NCBI GenBank assembly: GCA_948567375.1
Contig: OX419761.1
Span: 40,462,243-40,526,242, forward strand
Reading direction: 5' to 3'
Source of the DNA: Lunularia cruciata
Taxonomy: Eukaryota > Streptophyta > Marchantiopsida > Lunulariales > Lunulariaceae
Length of the DNA: 64,000 bases
The translations under genes and the position numbers were made by a program. Below the pieces are notes generated by a model, which was given only the letters and a program-made list of their open reading frames with translations, made no database searches and was not told the origin of the DNA. The first letter of the stretch is position 1. Each line of letters opens with the position of its first letter. Positions 23,538 through 38,245 of this stretch are shown in pieces.

Positions 23538-26500
23538 TGTATAAATGACCAAGGAGAGAATAGGAAAATGGAACATCAAAATGAAAGATCACATTGGGAT
23601 TCTTAATTGAAGGAAACTCCAAATGCCTAGCATAAGCTTAGGCTTTGGTATTTATAGTGAATATACAAGGCTCTTAAGAAGCTTCTCAAGAAGCTTTCTA
23701 AAAGCTACCTTCTTAGAGTGTAAGCAAAGTTAACCAAGAAGCTTCTCGAGAAGTTTCTTTTTGAAAGTTGCTTACTTTGCATGTAAGCTAAGCTAGTTGG
23801 GAAATTTCCTAAAAAATTTCCTTCTAGAAGCCACCTACTTAGCATGCAAACTAAGCTAGTGTAATACCAATAGCTTGATATATTATCTACAGGTGAAATT
23901 GACTGATAATATCTAGAAGGATGTTAGGTATGATGGGCTAGGTAGATCAGATAGAGGTATCATAGAAAGAGCACTTCTACTAATAGAGCAAGAGTAAAAA
24001 GTAACATGAAAATGTAGTACCAATAGTTAGATATATGATCTAGAGGTGAAAATTAGATTGGTAATATCTGGTAGAATGTTATAGATAATGAAATAAGTAC
24101 ATATTTGATAATAGAGGTATCACCAAGAGAGTACTTCCACTAATAGGGCAAGAGTCAAAAATAGCCTAAACTTTAGAGCCAATTTTGGAGGCCTAAATGG
24201 ATGAATTAGACCTTGAAAATATGCATATGCATTCCTCCTCTCAAATAGATGAAAGAATAGGCCTTCTTCCCCCCAAGTTTGTCTCATCAAGAGCCTTTCA
24301 ATGGTATCTCACCTATGTGATTCGGAGATTCCTACAAGAAGATTCTCTAAAGTTTCCCTTTGGTCAAACCTATTTGACCAACCAGATAGGACAAGGACCG
24401 ACATGTCACTCATAAAGGCAACTTATCTAAGGGTGGAGCTCATTGACATATCACCAATCCATGTATTTGATCTAAGGGTAGAGCTTCCTTTGAGAGGATC
24501 CTCTTTGCTATATATTAAAGAGAAGGTGCTCCTTTGGGGCATTGGAGGATTTAGTGTGAAGCGTATGTTTCTTCTCTTGTGTTCCTTTTAAGGTCTCTTA
24601 TCCTTGGAAGATTACAACTATCCAAGAAGTTTCCTCTAGAAGTTGCCATTTGGCATACAATTTATTTGATACTTGGAAGGTACCAAGAAATTTCCTAGAT
24701 ACTTCTAGAATATTCTTGTAATTATTGGCTAATTTACCCTATTTGCTATTTCATTAGTCTCAACTAAATTTTTTGTAAACTCCATATTGTTACATATTCT
24801 CCCATCACTAGTTGATGATGTCCTCATCACCATGGAAACTTCAAACTCTTGGATGACTATTTGTGCATGATGGATATCAGAAAGAGGGTCTTAGGTCACA
24901 TCATGAAGGGGTTACCTTTCCAAAGGAATTTGTACTCAATATGTTGTTGGTGGCCACATTGAATGTGGTGATGTGCAAGGATACAATAAACTTCATACTC
25001 ATGATTGTTGCTAGGAATGGGAGGAGGAGGAGGGAGTTGGACACAAGTGAAAAGGAAGATGGATTAGAAACAAAGGGTTTCAACTTAGAAATATGAATGA
25101 CAAGGTAGATTTGCATATGACAAGGCAAGGCAAGTTGATAAGCAACAAGAAAAATGATTTAGTTGACATCAAATGCACCTATCCAATTAGAAGCAAGTTT
25201 ACAAAATTGAGCACCAAGTGTGAGGGGTAGGTTACTAGAAGAAAGTATGATTGTATCACCAAGTTGAAAGGTGATATCACAATGATGTTGATCCGTGTAT
25301 TACTTTTGAAAATTTTGAGCAACAAGGAGATGAGATTTGACTTGTTATAGGAAGTGGAATATTGTGGTCAAGAAGGTAGAAGTATGAGGAATATGAATTG
25401 GAGGAGGAGCAAGAAGGGAATTTGGAACAAGTGGATCTTGGCCAAAATTAAGGAAGAATAGAGAGAATTTGATGCTTACTTGCTTGGAATTATGGTAGGT
25501 AAACTCAACAATCGCAAGGCATTCATCCCAATTTTTATGGTGAACCCTAACTAAGGCATGAAGCATATTCTCAATGGTGAAATTTTTATGTGTGGTTTTC
25601 CCATTAGTTTGAGGATGATAAACAATGGACAAAGCAAGCTTGGTGCTTGATAGCTTGAAGAGTGCTTGCCAAAATTTATTGGTGAATTGAGGATCATGGT
25701 TGGAGATGAGTATATGAGGCATCCTTTGATGATTGAAGACATTGTTTAAGTAAATATTGGCTAATGTTGGAGCATCTATTGTATCAAAGGTTGGTGTCAA
25801 ATGGATTTACTTACTAAGCTTATCAACAAACACCACAATTTTTGTATGACCTTACTTTGTCTTTAGCAAGGATGTGATGAGATCTAAGCTCACATGTTCC
25901 CCTTGAGCAGATAGAATAGGAAGTGGTTGAAAGAGTCCACTCAACTTCTTGTTTTATTGGCCTTGTTGCGTTGGTAGCTCTCACAAGATCAGACAAACTC
26001 TCAAACATATCGTGCCATATTGGCCCTCCATCATTGGCATTGTAGGGTACCCAAGATCTTGTCTACACCCATGTGACTAGTGATTGGTAAGCCATGGGCT
26101 TCTTGAAGGTGCACAAGTCATAGATCACCCTTGGCTAGAATATAGATCCAATTCTCAAATAATAAGAGGTGTTATATTCCTTGTCGTGTGTTATAAGATG
26201 ACCTTGTACCATTTGAAAGAAGAGGTCTTGTTGTAAAGAGATCCTAAACTCAATTTCAGCTTTTGAGTCAATTGACATTATTGTAATTGCCACCGTGATA
26301 AGAGGATCAAGAAGAGTCTTCAAATCAGGTCATTGTGATGAGGCATCAAAGATGACATGGAACTTATTGGGTTTGTACTCAAGTTTGATGTCAAATGATT
26401 GTAATTGTTCCTCCCATCAATGATATTAACTCCTCATGTGCTCCAAATTTAATGGCTGGAACAAAAATTTGTGATTGGTTTGCATAATTACTTGTTTTCC

Positions 26501-29500
26501 CAAGAGGTAATGCCTCCATACTTTGGTGGTATAGACCATTGCTAGTTTTTTTCAATATTAAACAAAGTAATTCCTTTTTGTGTTGTTTAGTTGATGAGAC
26601 ACAAAGGAAATGAGATGTAACCCATCTAGAAATTCTTGTTAAAACATAGCTCCAATGGCAAGTTAGAAGTATCAAAATCAACACTCTAGGTAGTTGAGGA
26701 TCATATGGTTGAAAAATGGTCTTGAAGATACCATATGCTTAAGCTCCTTGAATGCTTCTTCATGCTTGGTGATCTATTGCAAGCTTGAGTCCCTCTAGTC
26801 TTGTGGCCTTTGGGCCATTAGTTTAATTTTTAAGTTTAATTTAATTAATCCCTCAAAAAAAGAACCATGAGATGAGGTCTTCCACAAGATATCAGTCAAT
26901 GGTGCGGCAATATGAGCATAACAATGGATGAACTGTTGGTAAAAACCTACCAATGCATTAAATGCCCACACTTTTATGGAATCCTTTAGAATAGACCAAT
27001 CAATAGTGACCCTAATTTTCTCATCTACCATCTTGATCCCCTTCAATAAGACCTTATGACCCAAGAAGGTAACTTCCTTCTACCAAAATGTACACTTTGA
27101 CTTCATGCATTAAAACTTCCATTGATGTAGTAATCTTTGGACTTCTAGCATGTGATTGTGTGTTTTGCCTTTGTCTTGCTATAGATTAACTATCATCCAA
27201 GAACACCACCACATATTGATCCAATAGCACATCCAACACCAAATGCATGTGATTCATGAAGATTGTCGGAGTATTAGTAAGGCTGAAAGGTAGAAATCTC
27301 CATTCAAGATGCCCATACCTTTTGTGAAAGAAAATCTTTTGCACATCTTCTCTGTAAATGGAAATTCACTTATAGCCACTCCAAAGATCCAACTTGGAGA
27401 AGTATCATGCTCCACTCAGTGGATCTAGCAAGTCATCAATTTGAGGCAAAGGATATGTATTCTTCATTTTTTGTTTATTGATGCCATGATAATCAATACA
27501 AAGGTGAAGTCCTCCATCCTTCTTTGGGACAAATAGTACCAATGCTCTCCAAGGAGATGTACTATGTCATATGAAATCATTCTACAACAACTCAATCAAT
27601 GTTGTTTGAAGCTCTTCCAACTCCTTTGGTGAGAGTCAATAGATTGGTCTATTCATTGGAGTACTTCCTAGCAATAACTCATTCTTCAAGGGTATACCAT
27701 GATCAACCATTGCTTGATGAGGCTTTTGGCCCTCATTAGATTCTCCATGCACAATTGACTTGATACACACTACAAAAATAGGAATATCTTCCTCCAAAGC
27801 TTACTCTATGGTTGCTTTATTGAAAAATTTCCCATCTTAGGATTGACTATTCTTAGGTGTCTTACTCAAAAGTGCCAAACAACCTAATTGGTAATTCTTA
27901 CCTTGGTGTTGTACTTGAATTTTTTATCAGGTCCAATCAAATTAAACCTTATGAAGTTCAAGCTAAGGCAAAATTAGAATGATATCATAGTGTAGAGGTG
28001 CCACTACAAACCTCATACACTCCAAATATTCCTTCAATTTTGAATGTAATAGGATGTAAGGTACAAAATGCAAAACCTTTTCTACCATCCGCCATTATCA
28101 ATCTACTTCTTATTATTGGTTTGATAAGAATATCTAATTCCTTTTTTAATTGCATGGACATGGAGGTCAATAAATTTCCAAATCAACCAAAATCCTACAA
28201 CCACAATTAGATACCATACCTTGCAAATGAAGCATACTTACATAAGTCAAGGCTTCAATCCCATTGGAACTAATCAAGTTCTTAGAAGGTGGCTTGAACT
28301 CTCTTGTTGGGATTCTTTGTTTCCTTGATCATCATGCTCCATGAACTCCATTTGGGCAATTTTTTTGGTTTTGTCCATTCTTGAATGGACATTCAACAAT
28401 AGATGTTCAATTTTACAACCATAAAAACAACCATCATTTTCTCATAATCTTTATCTATCTATAGTGCCAAGTGGCCTCCATTAGAAAATATCAATCTCCA
28501 TTGGTGTGGGCTCCTCCACATCATGTGCAATGTATTGGCAAGTTCTATGAAGGTCAAGATCAACACAAAGTTATCACAACCAAGGAACAAAGTGCTTTGC
28601 CAGCAACATGGATTCCTTTAGGTGTTTGAGCTCCCACATGGTCACTTCCAATTTGGTGTGTGATTTCAAGTCCCTCACAAATTGATCCAAAGCTTCACTT
28701 TTTGGTATATCTAGATTTTTCATTATGGTGTTTTGGAATTGAGTGATATAGCTTCTCATAGAACTAATCTGCTTTAATTTTTCCAATCTATCTCATATGG
28801 CTCATGCAACATTTGGAGCTTGGAATTTTCCAATTGTTGCGCTCTTGAATTCTTCACATGTTGAGATTGATGCAACAAAATATCATTCAACTTGTTCCAC
28901 TCAGAATTACCACCATATTTTTGCCACTCTATCCAATTGGCTTGAAGCCAAGAAAATCTATCTATATTCATCTTGAAGATTTGTAACTTCATAAAAACAT
29001 TCACAATCAAACACCAAATTCTCTATTACACTCAAGAGATTCTTGCCTTCAAATACCTTGGGCTTTGGAAATTAGATTCGCTCTTCTCCTTCTCAAAATG
29101 ATGCTCTTTGTACATGCTCTTGTAGTTGATGGTCTCTTTCTTTCAACAATCAAGTAAGGTACTCAATTTATTATTGCATAACAATGATAACTTTGTGCAT
29201 TGCAACCATGGCTACTACTCTATTAAACGACCTACAATTATCTAAGTTAATACTTAGATGCAACACATCCACCATTCTTTGTAAGTTACAATTGGAAGTA
29301 TCAAGTGTTCATCAACCGAGGTGATTATATTCAAAAATTCTACCCAAAGCATGAGATGATGACTACATGAAATGATGTTTGGGTAGTACATGGATAAAAT
29401 AATCCCAATAGTTTGGGGGAAATGGATTTGGTGGTTGATAAATTCCATCCATCTTATTTGTGCTCTACTACCAATGTAAAAGATCAAGGAGAGAAATAGG

Positions 29501-29978
29501 AGAATGGAAGATCAAAGTGAAAGATCACATTGAGACTCTTGAATGAAGGAAACTCCAAATGCCTAGCATGAGTTTGGGCTTTGGTAATTATAGTGAACAG
29601 ACAAGGCTCTTGAGAAACTTCTTAGGAAGCTTCCTGAAAGCCGCCTTCTTAGAGTGTAAGCTAAGTTAACCAAGAAGCTTCTTGAGAAGCTTCCTTCTAC
29701 AAGCTGCCTATTGGCATGCAAGCTAAGCTAGTCGGGAAACTTCCCAAAAAATTTCTTCTAGAAGCCATCTACTTGATGTGCAAGCTAAGCTAGATGTAAG
29801 TTTCCCAAGAAGCTTCCTCCTAGAAGTTGCCACTTGGTATACATGTTACTTGATACACGGAAGGTACTAAGAAGCTTCCTAGATGCTTCTAGAATATTCT
29901 TATAATTCTTGGCTAATTTGGCCTATTTTATGCTTTGTTAGTCTCGGCCAACTCATATGTAAACTCCATATTGTTACA
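23538..29978 (-). mobile_element. Ty3 chromovirus fossil E3, inserted in the Helitron
   Basis: A full-length minus-strand Ty3/gypsy element with LTRs at 23538-24794 (about 500 bp once its own inserted solo LTR is subtracted) and 29475-29978. Internal parts run from gag (about 28.5-29.1 kb) through protease (28.0-28.2), RT and RNase H (26.4-27.7) to integrase (25.3-26.1). A polypurine tract abuts the left LTR, and a degraded initiator-Met-tRNA primer site (GGTAGTAGAGC on the minus strand) abuts the right one. It is broken, with more than ten breaks by eye, and its LTRs differ widely, so it is old. The Helitron frame resumes directly after it. Confidence 0.88.
23860..24616 (+). mobile_element. 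solo LTR (family B) inside the E3 LTR
   Basis: A second, diverged copy of the 20.85-21.59 kb LTR. It begins TGTAATACCAATAG and ends GGAAGATTACA, with the same two diverged internal units and a CTATATATTAAAGAG promoter box near 24510. It interrupts the left LTR of Ty3 element E3 after CTAAGCTAG; the LTR resumes with ACTATCCAAGAAG. The flanking GCTAG and ACTAT are only a weak match for a target duplication. It must postdate E3. Confidence 0.8.
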
Positions 29979-30210
29979 TCATGAATTCCTTTGATTATTG
30001 AAATCTCCATACTTCCTTTCCCAATATGCTGCAAAAGTTTTCCAGTCCATGTTGCATATGTCATGACTATTAACAAGTCATAAGGACAAATGCTTCCCAA
30101 ACTTGGAATCTTTAGTTGACTAAGGATATTTTCTCACATGGCAATTGTATGTTGCATTTTCACGTGCAACAACTATCAAAAACATTCATGTGATTTTAGG
30201 AGGAGAATCA
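29979..30210 (+). pseudogene. Helitron helicase last motifs, decayed
   Basis: Gives FPVHVAYVMTINKS, one stop in place of Gln, then GQMLPKLGI, and later QLYVAFSRATTIKNIHVIL. The family has YAMTINKSQGQTLxxVGIYL and GQLYVALSRVTSxKGLKVLI. This proves the Helitron continues beyond the Ty3 insertion. Confidence 0.9.
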
Positions 30211-31910
30211 ATTCAAGCTTTCATAGTAATGCAAAATGTTGTTACAATGAAGTGTTTTGGTAATTGTAATCTTTGATTCTTTTTCAATTTGACATTCCAA
30301 TGATGATGTAACTCGGTGAAGTTTTTTGGAAACCAAGCATGTTCATCCTTTGTTGCTCTGTCTATCTAGCAAGATATCTGATTTCTTGTGACAAATTTGT
30401 CCAATATGCCAAGTGAACTTCAAGCATGCTTTGATGGATAAAGTGACTAAGGATTGCTTGAGCACTCAGAAATGCAAGGCAACGATCACATCTTATGTTT
30501 AGATGTGAGATTTTTCCTATACTCCTATAGTTTGATATTTGGGTTGCTATTGATCCGCATTGCTACACCTTGGTAGCTCAGGTTGAAACTAACCTCTGGC
30601 GTTAGAGCTTCGTGGCTTGAGTATGACTTGTATGATGGTTCTTCCTTAATCTCCACATCATAGCATTCTTTATTCTTAATTTACAACTTCCACACACTTG
30701 ATTTTTTTTAGGTGCTCCTTTCTTTAAATGAAGATGTGTGGAATATCTTTAGAACTAGCCAAGACCAAAAAGACTGGCCAAGACTCAAATAAGTAACAAA
30801 CACGTGAAGGAATGTTTTTTAAAAGAAATATTTTCATCTCTCTTTCAAGCCAAGGTACTTGGTTTCTACATTTTTGGGTTTTCTTTTGCATCCAATGTCA
30901 GTTTATCAATGTAGTTTATACTCTCCATGTCGGTCTTGATAAGATTGCATATTCAATAAAAATATCCCTTATTTTCATAGTCAATATTTGTGCACTAATG
31001 GTTTGGTTTATTAATCACTAGCGTCTCAGTGCTTTGATCACAAGATAATCAAGTCCATTAATAAGAAGGTGGATTCATGAGATCAATCAAGTGACCTTCT
31101 ACAACACCTAAGGAAAATTATAATTTATGCCCTCCATATTGGTGTAGAGTATCAAGATAAGCTTGCATATTCCTTAGATATTTTATGTATTGTTTGCTAG
31201 ATATACATTTCAACTCAAAGCTTGAATTTAACATGCTTTGATTTCCAACATGATTTGATAATATTGATTTATATGTTGTAATATCCGCATATATGCCATA
31301 TTTGTTGACGACTATACATGTAGCTAAAGTCAAGACAAAAGTTATCATCAATAGATGCTTGGATACAAAGAATTAAGTATCACTATCATCAGCTTTTACA
31401 TTCTAGGCTATTATAGATGACAAATTGTAATTCTTTTTTACATTATTATAGTCCATTGAGTATTCCTTTCATCCATTGCAGTGGTCTCAAGACATAACGG
31501 ATGAAGATTTGCAAGAAACAACAAAAATGTTCAATGCCAAAAGGTCATCCATGTGAGTTCATGAGTGTGACCAGGACTTGAATATGGTTAAACTAGCATC
31601 TTGGCAAGTGAGCCATATTCCAACTCAGACATTTTGCTTTTAAGAAGCGTAAGATTGATTTTTCTTGGACATAAACACGAGATAAAAGTCAATAAGAAAA
31701 TAGCGAACATGATTAAAAAGTTTGTGGAATGGAAGCACAAGCACTCAAAATTAGTATTGAAGCCCAACTATCACAATTAATGATGTTAAACAAATTGATA
31801 ACATGGGCTTGGGTTTGGGCTTTGTTCGAAGCTTTTTTTGAATTGATTTTACCAACAGGTATTCAATTTCTTGAAATTCTAAGTTCCCCGTTAGCAATTG
31901 TGTTTGTTGA
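30211..31910. other. unassigned, probable Helitron tail and flank
   Basis: No gene recognised. The Helitron 3' end should lie in the first part, but I could not identify a convincing hairpin plus CTRR terminus. Short AT-rich frames here show no similarity I can name. Confidence 0.35.
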
Positions 31911-33003
<1,093 letters not shown>

Positions 33004-33072
33004 ATAACATTAGATAACGTATTTATTATTTTTACATCGTAAGGCACCAACCGAGGTTAGACTTTGATACAT

Positions 33073-33375
33073 GGGATAGAGATTTTCATTGAAGTTGAAG
33101 GTTTTGAAAGCCTGTGCACTATATTGACTATATTTGGTTAAGGATTGTTCCAAAACCAATGGATATATACTTTAGTGAGAATATGAGGTATCCTTGGCAT
33201 ATATCCCTTGCTAGCATTTTAGATGGAAATGATCAATCTATTATTGCATGTGTTGTCGTGAACAAAAAAAAAAACCAATTATACATATATGCAAGCTTTT
33301 GAAATTTGTAATCATGATAATAAGAATCTGAAAGGTGTAATAGTTTCAGATAGATAACGGATAGATGAAAGAGGA
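33073..33375. repeat. direct repeat of about 260-300 bp, copy 1
   Basis: Runs from GGGATAGAGATT through CCAAAACCAATGG, AGTGAGAATATGA, TTTTAGATGGAAATGATCA and TATTATTGCATGTGTTGT to the GGATAGATGAAAGA end, and matches 33791-34045. One frame is partly shared between copies (SENM..., SILDGNDxSIIACVVV), but neither copy is open. It may be a duplicated gene or element piece of unknown type. Confidence 0.65.
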
Positions 33376-33790
33376 CCAGGTATTTTAATCAAATTTCAGT
33401 AGCCCGCGTTTCCTGGCCCAGACAATTGTGAGCTTTTCTATGAACTAAGAAAGCTCTTTCCAAGGTGGTTTTTAGTTGTATGCAAAAACAATTTTTCACG
33501 GCTAAATCCAATCTCATAGTCATTGAGTTTGTCACAATTTTCATGCTGCTTATCAGAGGATTGATTTCAACATAACCCAAGGCCATGAGACAAGCTTTAG
33601 TTCTCATATACATCTCCTCATAGTTGTTAACGAAGGGAAGATTATGTCTCAAAATTAGCCTCAAAATTTTCGCTAATACGTCCGGGATGTTAATGGGCGT
33701 GGAGCAGTTTCCGCAGAACGTGCCGGCTTGGAGATGCTTTCATGACAAGGAGTTCTTATCCTCATTTGTACTCTTTTGGTAGGGGAGTAA

Positions 33791-34045
33791 GGGATAGAGA
33801 TTCTCATTGAGGTTGAGGGCATTGTCTTGCGCACTCAATTAACTTATTTGATTAAGGATTGCTCCAAAACCAATGGGCGTAGACTTAGTGAGAATATGAA
33901 AATAATCTGGCAAATATCCATTGCTAGTATTTTAGATGGAAATGATCACTCTATTATTGCATGTGTTGTTGTAAAAAACAAGAAACAAATAATAATCTGA
34001 GATACGTCATAGTTTCGGATAGATTAAGGACAGATGAAAGAAGAT
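33791..34045. repeat. direct repeat, copy 2
   Basis: Second copy of the 33073-33375 block, offset by about 718 bp and roughly 80-85% alike by eye. Between the two lies an unassigned stretch. Confidence 0.65.
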
Positions 34046-37015
34046 GGCATTGCAGGAAAAGAAATTTTCTCGACCGTTTTGAACACTAATTTATAAAGCG
34101 CGTCACAAAGGAGATCAATACAATCTTTAGTAAGGAGATGAAAGATCTTCTCAAAGTATTGTTGTATCCTAGATCCATTCCGTGCGAGATTATTTGGCAC
34201 GCTGGTTGCTTATCAATGTTTCTAGAAGTCCATCATACAAACTCGTTCAGCCTAGGGTGAAAACTGCGTGTGATGGCTAGACTTTAAATCGACTTCTATC
34301 TTACTCTATAATAACAGATTATGGTTCCCATTTTGACTATCTTTAGCGACACACGAAATCCTCCTTCTTATCAGAAATTTATTCTCGTAAGTTTTGATAG
34401 TTTTCTTAGGGTTTAAAGGAAACATTGAAATTTTTAGAAGAGTAGAACACAAGTCATCAAATTTTATTCTAACTCAAATAATTTCCGTGAACACTACCCT
34501 GGTTTTTGATCCCGATGGTTTTTGTAAGCAGTGTAATAATAAGTTATTGTCTATCTGGCGACCTTTAGCGACAGACTGAATCCCTTAGTTTTTGGCGCTG
34601 TTTGTCTTTAGCGAAAGACGGAACGCTAAACACTCTACGGCACCGGCGACAACATTGGGGACGTTCTTGCCCCGTCGGGCCCAACGGGGCAATAATAATA
34701 ATAAGTATATAATAAAGGTTTTGTTATCCGGCTATCATCATCTATATGACCATTTTCGTTATTATTATTTGTTTAAGATTGATTAGGAATAGAAGGAGTG
34801 AATTAGGCATCTAATTCACAACGAGAGAGTAAGAGAGGATTTCAACTTTGAAAGGAAACGACGGGAGAGGGCGAAGTTAAAGCACTTGAGATTTTATGAT
34901 TTGCAATGATAACATCGAAGATGATAAGCAAGAATTGGAATTTAAGCACTTGAGATTTCATAAGTGCAATGATAACGTTGAAGATTATAAGCAATGATTG
35001 GAAGAATTAACCGAGGCCAATTTAGAAGATGCAGTAGAGTCTTCTTAGTTTGACCCAATACCATACCTCTCAATCTAGTAACATTTATCCATTAGGAATA
35101 ATTTGACAAGGGGCAGATTAAGAAGAGTGTTTCTCAAAGAAGGTGACCTTGATTTGCTTGGAATGAAGGTTCTTCTTGAGATAGGATACACACATCTAGT
35201 GTTACAATATATTCCAATCCTATTATAACAACTTGTTTTGTCCTTATCAAACTGAGCAAACTTATTTGTTGGAATGGGAAGAGTAGCCCAAGTTATTGAA
35301 TTGGTAAGGGGGTAATATTATTGTCAAATTTCTATGAACCTCTTGACCTTGATTTAAGGTGCATTGGGGTTTGATTGGAATATATCTGGTGGCAGTCAAG
35401 GGTCAATATGGATGCATCCCAAGTGCTCAAGGAAAGTTGGAGGCACTTGAGGTTTGGTTGGGTCCACCTTAGGTTTTCCTAAATCCTAGTTTCCATGTGT
35501 CCAAATTTGTTTAAGACCAAAAAAATTTGCAAATAAAAAATCCTTAGCAAAATCCAAGAAAAATCTAAAGATCGACTAAGCAATATTGAACAAATCCCTA
35601 TGTTTCCAAGCCATTGACCATAAATATTACGTATACTTGATAGTTCTTGCACGTACTTGACAATTTTTCTTCAATTTCAGATCGATCTTTGTACGAAGTT
35701 CTACCAGACTTGGGACAAACAAATTATAACTATGAGAGTGAGAGAGTATGAACTTGCATTGACTCCAAATTTGTCGAGGAAAGTACTTTGCTCTTCGGAA
35801 AAGAATAATCAAGAAATTTTTTATAGATTGGTTTATGGAATATTGGTTCCTTATGAAAAATTGTATTATGAAGTGATTTTTAACATTAAAATTTACTTGT
35901 TGAGCTTAAAGATCTATTCTTCAAATATTGGGCATTTTGCCAAATATATTATTTCAACATATTAGTTTTACAAATGAAATATAAAATTGAGTAGTCGGGA
36001 AAGTCATATGAATAAGTAAATATTATGTTACCTAATGTAGTACAGGAAATAGTTTTTCTCCAAAGGCAATTGACTCAACCAAACGAGAGAGATTTTAAGT
36101 AGACATATTTTGGACTTCTTCTTTCTCACCTTTTATGGGATAAGCATAATGGAGGTGGGAGAGGTGAGGTATGGGAGAGCTTAGCCCGCGAGAACCAAGA
36201 ATACTAGGGAGAGTGAGTGATGTATATAGAAGTAACTTTCAAGGTTCACCCAATTTGCCAGAATCATAGTGCAAAAACTCACTCTATTGACCATAGTAAG
36301 AAACACTTGACTTCAATTGATTTCTCTGCTTACATCTCAAAGTCCTTAACTTGACCAATTTTCTTTTATCTCGATTCAAAGTCCTCCTTTTCATTATGAT
36401 TTCTTCATGGGAGCTATGCCGTATCCTGTTCGCATTTCCAGTGATAATCCATATTCTTTGTCCAAAATCCCACATGATCAAAATACACAATCCCAATCCA
36501 AAATTCCCACTAAACCGAAACTTAGGCATAACTCTAAACATTTAATGTTTTGATAAAGCTATCAATTCAAAAATTATTTATCTCTCTTAACATCTTAAAA
36601 CGTATCTCTTTAAACTCAATTGCTAAAAAGTTAGAATAATGAGTTATTGCAATCATTTTCACATAAAATTCTCTATAGCAGGAGCTTCAAATAAAATTAT
36701 TCTCCATATCTTTCAACTTCCAATTTCCAAGACACTTTCGCTACTCTTATTTATGGGATGGACTTCCACTAGGCGTTTAGCTAAAGATAGAGGGAAAAGT
36801 TTGTTGTTGCCTTGGGATCGGGGTTTAAGTTACAGAAATGGATACTCTCCAGAACATGACAGAACAAGTTCCTCAATTTTCAAGTGTACGATGTGCCTTT
36901 TGCACTAGCGGTTGTTGGTTTCCTAAACACTATTTGATCCTCAAATGATCTGAATTCAGGAGCGGCGGGCAAAGAAAAACACCAGCAGTGAATGAAAATA
37001 AGGCATGACATATTC
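34046..37015. other. unassigned stretch
   Basis: No gene recognised. Three TTTAGCGA motifs (about 34343, 34563 and 34607), the last followed by CGGCACCGGCGACAAC and GTCGGGCCCAACGGGGC, mark a GC-richer spot of unknown meaning at 34.56-34.70 kb. The rest is AT-rich with short uncorroborated frames. Confidence 0.35.
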
Positions 37016-37019
37016 CACT

Positions 37020-37200
37020 TGGTATTTAGTGAAGTAAAACCACACGGTAAATATTATGATTGTTACTACTATGGTAGCTTTTGCTCCTAATACTTGAGCT
37101 CTTTATTGGTATTTGATTAAGCAGAACCACACGGTAAGTATCATGATTGTCATCATATTGTAGCTTTCGCTCTTATGCTTGAGCTCTTTAATAGATCATT
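37020..37200. repeat. two tandem units of about 88 bp
   Basis: The block TTGGTATTTAGTGAAGTAAAACCACACGG... through GTAGCTTTTGCTC and TTGAGCTCTTTA is followed immediately by a second copy beginning TTGGTATTTGATTAAGCAG. Noncoding. Confidence 0.75.
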
Positions 37201-37839
37201 GATAAGATAATTGAACTTGTCGAATTTTAGACGTGTTATATTATCTTTAAACGGATATAATCCATTTTCAGTTAGTGGAATCCGTAAAACAACTAACTAG
37301 GTCAGTGGTGGTGAGGAAGATTCAAAGTAGAGAGGGATACAAGTAAAAAAGTAATCATGAAATCTCTATCAACTTTAATGGATTTTATGTAACTTTTATG
37401 AAATATCATCCCGAAAACAGCTCGTCATTTTCTACTTTGAATGAATAAGAATATACTTACGTATTGAGAAATCGGGCATGTTTTTCTACGCGGTCTCCTT
37501 CTTCCCTTTTGTATATTAGGCTGCTAGTCATCTGTTAGTAATATCCTTGAATTTTCTATGAGGCCGTTATTTAGCGCGCAGAAGTCATCATAAAGGTTCC
37601 CGTCCTACAATGCAAAGTGTTTTTAGATCTTCAGTTTCTAGGTTTGTATTTCCATGAAATGAGAAAACAATAAACGACGCGCTTAATAGTTTCGAAAATT
37701 CCCTTTTCTTCACCTCCGGTCTCCAATTCGGGAAGAGTAGTGCGTTTCAAATAGAGGTTTCAAATCTTATGGCTACGCACCCATAAGATTCTTGTAAATG
37801 AATTTATGGAAGTGTGTAAATGCGCAGTGGATGTAGCAG

Positions 37840-38245
37840 GATTTTATAGGTAACATCTGTAGGCCGTAAAATTTACGAGTCAACTTTTTCTATAATCCTA
37901 TTTTTTTCATGGAATTAGTCGTAAACCCATAGAATCCATAAGTGAAAATCAGATCGCACTGTAATGAATGGAATTACCGGAAAACTATAGAATCTATAAG
38001 TGAAAGTAAGATTTGGAATTTCGCACGGCAGTGAATGGGGCTTACCCATAAACCCATAGACTCTGTAGGTAAAAGTCAGACCGGAAAATGTCGCCCAGCA
38101 ATAAATAATATCGCCAGTAAGTTTTATGGATATTGTATGTGAAAACCCTCATCGAATCTGTAGGTGATAGTCAGACCGAAAATGTCACCCACAATATATG
38201 ATATCACCAGTTAAAGTTTTATGGGCATTGTGTTTGAAACTCGTC
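37840..38245. repeat. degenerate tandem array, about 70-80 bp units
   Basis: Variants of CCCATAGAATCCATAAGTGAAA and GTCAGACCGGAAAATGTCGCCC recur five or so times between 37.84 and 38.25 kb. Unit length drifts. Noncoding; no function evident. Confidence 0.65.

Larger units (their letters stand above)
16620..30210 (+). mobile_element. Helitron (Rep/helicase) fossil, split by later insertions
   Basis: Four separate plus-strand blocks translate, in order, to a plant Helitron RepHel protein: a basic N-terminal stretch near 16.7-16.9 kb, the Rep-side domain (17.05-18.13 kb), the helicase Walker-B region (19.94-20.14 kb), the helicase C-terminal half (23.0-23.54 kb) and the last helicase motifs (29.98-30.20 kb). 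A solo LTR (20.85-21.59 kb), two tandem arrays and a full-length Ty3 element (23.54-29.98 kb) lie between them. The frame is full of stops, so the element is long dead. I could not fix the TC and CTRR-hairpin ends. Confidence 0.85.
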
